DNA of 7,888 nucleotides from Nitrospira sp. (lineage in GTDB: Bacteria; Nitrospirota; Nitrospiria; Nitrospirales; Nitrospiraceae). Both the position numbers and the translations under genes were made by a program. Location of the stretch: contig JABMDH010000071.1 in the NCBI GenBank assembly GCA_015904075.1, positions 13,005 to 20,892 on the forward strand. Reading direction: 5' to 3'. The stretch's first letter is position 1. Each line of letters starts with the position of its first letter. Below are positions 5,630 to 7,888 of this stretch, one piece after another. Under the pieces are notes generated by a model, which saw only the letters and a list, made by a program, of their open reading frames with translations, searched no databases and was not told where the DNA came from.

Positions 5630-6211
5630 ATGAGACCGGAAGAAGGAACGCTGATCAGCCGGGCGCAGGCCATGGCGGCATTACTTGAACTGTTGACCGA
5701 TCAACCGGTCGTCGTCTGCAACGGATTCCCCTCGCGTGAGGCCCAGAAGATCGCCGACCGGCCGACGCATTTTTATATGATCGGCTCGATGGGCAACGCG
5801 TCGGCCATTGCGCTGGGTGTGGCGCTGGCAAAACCAAATAAGCAGGTCATTACTTTTGACGGCGACGGCAATGTGCTGATGGGGATGGGAACGCTGGCGA
5901 CCGTAGGAGCCTTGAAGCCGAAAAACTTCATCCATGTGGTGTTCGACAACGAAGTCTACGGAACCACCGGGAATCAGCCGACGATCTCGAATGTCGTGCC
6001 GCTTGAGAAGGTGGCGAAGGCGGCGGGGTATGTGAACACTGTCCGGGTGCTTGACCGCGATGATCTGATTTACGAATTCAAAGATCTGCTCAAAAAAGAC
6101 GGACCCAGCATGTTGTTGATCAAGGTCAACGAATTCCAGGAAGAAGCAGAGCGGGTTCTGCTCGATCCGCCGGACATCACGAAGCGGTTTATGAGGGCGA
6201 TTGAGGGATAG
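5630..6211 (+). pseudogene. ppd: Phosphonopyruvate decarboxylase, C-terminal half
   Basis: This 193-codon open frame encodes the pyrophosphate-binding domain of the same enzyme whose N-terminus lies at 2355. It shows ISRAQAMAALLELL (residues 9-22), FYMIGSMGNASAIALGVAL (48-66), the thiamine-diphosphate/Mg motif FDGDGN (76-81) with its distal Asn in VVFDNEVYGTTGNQPT (103-118), and the helical C-terminus to the TAG at 6209-6211. The domain itself is intact and free of stops. What is missing is the central 65-80 residues and the N-terminal domain. The frame is closed upstream by a stop at 5609-5611, and the ATG at 5630 has no convincing ribosome-binding site. Archaeal sulfopyruvate decarboxylase has a separate beta subunit of about this size, so a stand-alone role is conceivable, but no complete alpha partner is in the window. 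Confidence 0.8.
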
Positions 6212-6304
6212 GGGCGCGACAAGATTCCCTTGTGCTCGCTGCCCGCGCACGATCAGAATGTGCTCGGTCAATGCGCGCAGTAAAGGGAAGCCTGTCACGC
6301 CCCT
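6210..6304. repeat. Long imperfect inverted repeat between ppd remnant and transaminase
   Basis: Bases 6210-6231 (AGGGGCG, GACA, TTCCCTT blocks) pair with 6283-6304 (AAGGGAA, TGTC, CGCCCCT) at 19 of 22 positions. Inside, CTG at 6239-6241 plus CGCGCA at 6244-6249 pair with TGCGCG at 6272-6277 plus CAG at 6278-6280, leaving a ~22-base loop. Nearly the whole 95-base spacer therefore folds on itself. The ppd stop codon (6209-6211) overlaps the left arm, and the right arm ends about 13 bases before the transaminase ribosome-binding site. There is no T-tract for an intrinsic terminator. A small palindromic mobile repeat (MITE/REP-like) or a structured RNA element within the operon are both possible. 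Confidence 0.6.
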
Positions 6305-6326
6305 GTAGTAGAGAATGGGGGGAAGT

Positions 6327-7409
6327 ATGATGCTCCTGAATCCAGGTCCGGTGAACGTCAGCGAGCGTGTGCGCCAGGCGCTGCTGCACCCCGATATTTG
6401 TCACAGAGAGAGCGAGTTTACAGAACTGCTCCATCGGATACAGGGCAAGTTGCTCAAAGCCTTCGTGCCGGGAGCGGAGTCAGAGTACGTCGCGGTGGTG
6501 ATGACCGGGTCGGGAACGGCTACGGTCGAAGCCGCGCTGATGTCGTCGCTGCCTCATGGACGGCGCATGCTCAGTTTGAATAACGGTGTGTATGGCGAGC
6601 GGATGTCCCAGATTATCGGCCTTCACCGTCTGGGTGTCAGTGAACTCAAATATGAGTGGACCGCTCGGCCTGACCCTGACAGATTGCTGCTTGCGCTACG
6701 GCAGCATCAAGAAGTGCATGCCGTGGCAATGGTGCACCATGAAACAACGACCGGGTTGCTTAATCCCGTGCAGGAGATCGCGGAGATCGTGGACAACCAG
6801 AATCGCGTCTTCGTGCTCGATGCCGTAAGTGCGTTGGCTGGTGAAACAGTCGATATTGCGCGGTCGCACATTTATATGGTGGTTGGTACCGCGGGGAAGT
6901 GCATTCAGGGATTCCCCGGTGTGTCGTTTGTGCTTGTGCGAAAGGGATTCGTCGAGAAGATGCGCGCCTATCCCAAACGATCCTGGTATCTCCATCTTCC
7001 GCATTACATCGACAATGAAGGCCGGGGCACGATTCCCTTTACTCCCGCCGTCCAAGTCTACTATGCGTTTGATGAGGCGTTGAGCGAGCTGCTGGAAGAG
7101 GGCGTCGCCAATCGCATTCAGCGGTACAAGCAGATGGCGGCGATCATTCGCGACCGCATGGCCAAGCTGGGAGTGAAAGCAGTGTTACCGACGGATCGCC
7201 AGTCGAATACCATCACGGCCTACTACTTGCCGGAGGGTGTTTCTTACCAGTCGTTACATGCTCGGCTGAAGACGCAGGGCTACGTCATCTATGCAGGCCA
7301 GGGCAATCTCGAAAATAAAATATTCAGAGTCGCCAATATGGGTGCATTGACCGCAGCACAGTTCGCCGGATTTCTTGACGCTTTCGAACAGGCCTGTAAG
7401 CCGATATGA
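6327..7409 (+). CDS. phnW: 2-aminoethylphosphonate-pyruvate transaminase
   Basis: A PLP-dependent fold-type I (class V) aminotransferase of 360 residues, normal length for the family. It interconverts phosphonoacetaldehyde plus alanine with 2-aminoethylphosphonate plus pyruvate; next to ppd it should run in the biosynthetic direction. Visible motifs are LLNPGPVNVSERV at the N-terminus, GSGTAT (61-66, phosphate-binding), HHETTTGLLNP (137-147), VLDAVSALAGE (163-173, Asp165 pairs with the PLP nitrogen) and GTAGKCIQGFPG (187-198, Lys191 as Schiff-base lysine). ATG 6327 (or 6330) was chosen over ATG 6315 because GGGGGGA at 6317-6323 is a ribosome-binding site for the former and family similarity begins at LLNPGP. 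It overlaps the next gene by four bases (ATGA). Related transaminases for other amino-aldehydes cannot be fully excluded. Confidence 0.85.
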   Translation: MMLLNPGPVNVSERVRQALLHPDICHRESEFTELLHRIQGKLLKAFVPGAESEYVAVVMTGSGTATVEAALMSSLPHGRRMLSLNNGVYGERMSQIIGLHRLGVSELKYEWTARPDPDRLLLALRQHQEVHAVAMVHHETTTGLLNPVQEIAEIVDNQNRVFVLDAVSALAGETVDIARSHIYMVVGTAGKCIQGFPGVSFVLVRKGFVEKMRAYPKRSWYLHLPHYIDNEGRGTIPFTPAVQVYYAFDEALSELLEEGVANRIQRYKQMAAIIRDRMAKLGVKAVLPTDRQSNTITAYYLPEGVSYQSLHARLKTQGYVIYAGQGNLENKIFRVANMGALTAAQFAGFLDAFEQACKPI

Positions 7410-7888
7410 AAGCGGTCATCCTCGCAGCCGGCGTCGGTAAACGCCTCTGGGAAATTACCCAACATCGGCCTAAGTGTCTGATCGAGATCGGTGGACGGTC
7501 GCTGCTGCATCGATATTTAGAGATCCTGGCCGGCCTGGGGATCAGACGGACGACGATCGTCGTCGGCTATCGGCAGGAGATGATTCGTGCGGCAGTCGAG
7601 CGTGATGCCTGCGGCGTGACGGTCGATTTTCTGGTCAATGATCAATTCCACCGCGGCAGTATCTCTTCGCTTTGGATCGCCCGCGAAGCCCTCGACGACG
7701 ATGTGATTGTAATGGATGCCGACGTGCTGTTTCACCGCGACATCTTACGGCGGCTTGTCGAGTCATCCCATGAGAACGCGCTGCTGATGGATGAGACGGT
7801 GAGGCAGACCGGCGAAGCGTGCATGGTGGTGGTGGCGGGAGGCCGTGTCATCGCAGTGAGGAAAAAGATGCCGGACCGGTACGACTAT
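7406..7888 (+). CDS. Nucleotidyltransferase, probable phosphonate (AEP) cytidylyltransferase, C-terminus beyond window edge
   Basis: An open frame of 161 codons continues to the window end without a stop. It begins MKAVILAAGVGKRL, the LAAGxGxRL nucleotide-binding loop, then HRPKCLIEIGGRSLL, VVGYR, NDQFHRGSISSLWIAREAL and VIVMDADVLFH (the Asp-x-Asp metal site near residues 109-111). These are hallmarks of sugar-phosphate/choline-phosphate nucleotidyltransferases. Within them, the N...GSISSLW pattern is like LicC-type cytidylyltransferases and the phosphonate cytidylyltransferase PntC, which makes CMP-2-aminoethylphosphonate from CTP. The start overlaps the transaminase stop (ATGA at 7406-7409), indicating translational coupling and supporting AEP as substrate. 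Substrate choice is inference from context; a phosphocholine or sugar-phosphate enzyme is the alternative. About a third or more of the protein is probably outside the window. Confidence 0.75.
   Translation, partial: MKAVILAAGVGKRLWEITQHRPKCLIEIGGRSLLHRYLEILAGLGIRRTTIVVGYRQEMIRAAVERDACGVTVDFLVNDQFHRGSISSLWIAREALDDDVIVMDADVLFHRDILRRLVESSHENALLMDETVRQTGEACMVVVAGGRVIAVRKKMPDRYDY

Noticed and set aside
5681..6298. 205-codon minus-strand open frame
   Set aside because: It is antisense to the ppd C-terminal half, which carries the GDG thiamine-diphosphate motif. No ribosome-binding site or family pattern was seen.
1..7888. CRISPR arrays, tRNA or rRNA genes, known riboswitches
   Set aside because: No regularly spaced short repeats, cloverleaf or rRNA-like sequence was seen on reading both strands. 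The repeats present are the A/B duplication, the IS ends and the 6210-6304 stem.

Overview
The window reads as a piece of a moderately GC-rich, Gram-negative environmental bacterium. Two PilZ (cyclic-di-GMP type) proteins, two exported proteins with signal peptides, a phosphonate-biosynthesis block and a SBBP-repeat protein fragment would fit a Nitrospira-like genome. That assignment comes from general resemblance only, and no marker gene is present.

Layout. Bases 1-760 hold two minus-strand PilZ-domain genes; the first runs off the left edge. After a 354-base gap comes a minus-strand pair of small, mutually paralogous secreted proteins (called A and B here; A at 1647-2180, B at 1115-1645, one base apart). 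Diverging from A, behind a good sigma-70-like promoter (2260-2289), starts a plus-strand phosphonate operon. Its first gene, phosphonopyruvate decarboxylase (ppd), is broken. The N-terminal quarter to third lies at 2355-2702 and the C-terminal half at 5630-6211, with roughly 65-80 codons of the middle missing.

Between the ppd halves lies a 2.9-kb patchwork: a C-terminal piece of a sulfatase (about 2690-3145), a piece of a SBBP-repeat-type protein (about 3216-3429), a complete ISL3-family insertion sequence (3430-4813), and a second, damaged copy of the A/B pair (4814-5627). The IS transposase changes frame at a run of seven A. The second A/B copy is 814 bases long, exactly the length of the corresponding stretch of the first copy, and is roughly 90% identical in the part I aligned. 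Its B gene carries a nonsense codon and is cut by the IS; its A gene lacks its start.

Downstream, a long imperfect inverted repeat (6210-6304) separates the ppd remnant from an intact 2-aminoethylphosphonate-pyruvate transaminase (phnW family). That gene overlaps by four bases a nucleotidyltransferase that runs off the right edge and resembles phosphonate/phosphocholine cytidylyltransferases.

How the genes work together. In the known pathway, PEP mutase (not in this window) makes phosphonopyruvate, Ppd decarboxylates it to phosphonoacetaldehyde, the transaminase makes 2-aminoethylphosphonate, and a cytidylyltransferase activates it as CMP-AEP for attachment to lipid or glycan. Here the decarboxylase step appears broken while the two later genes look intact. 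Either another ppd exists elsewhere, the pathway is newly decaying, or the junctions are assembly or population artefacts.
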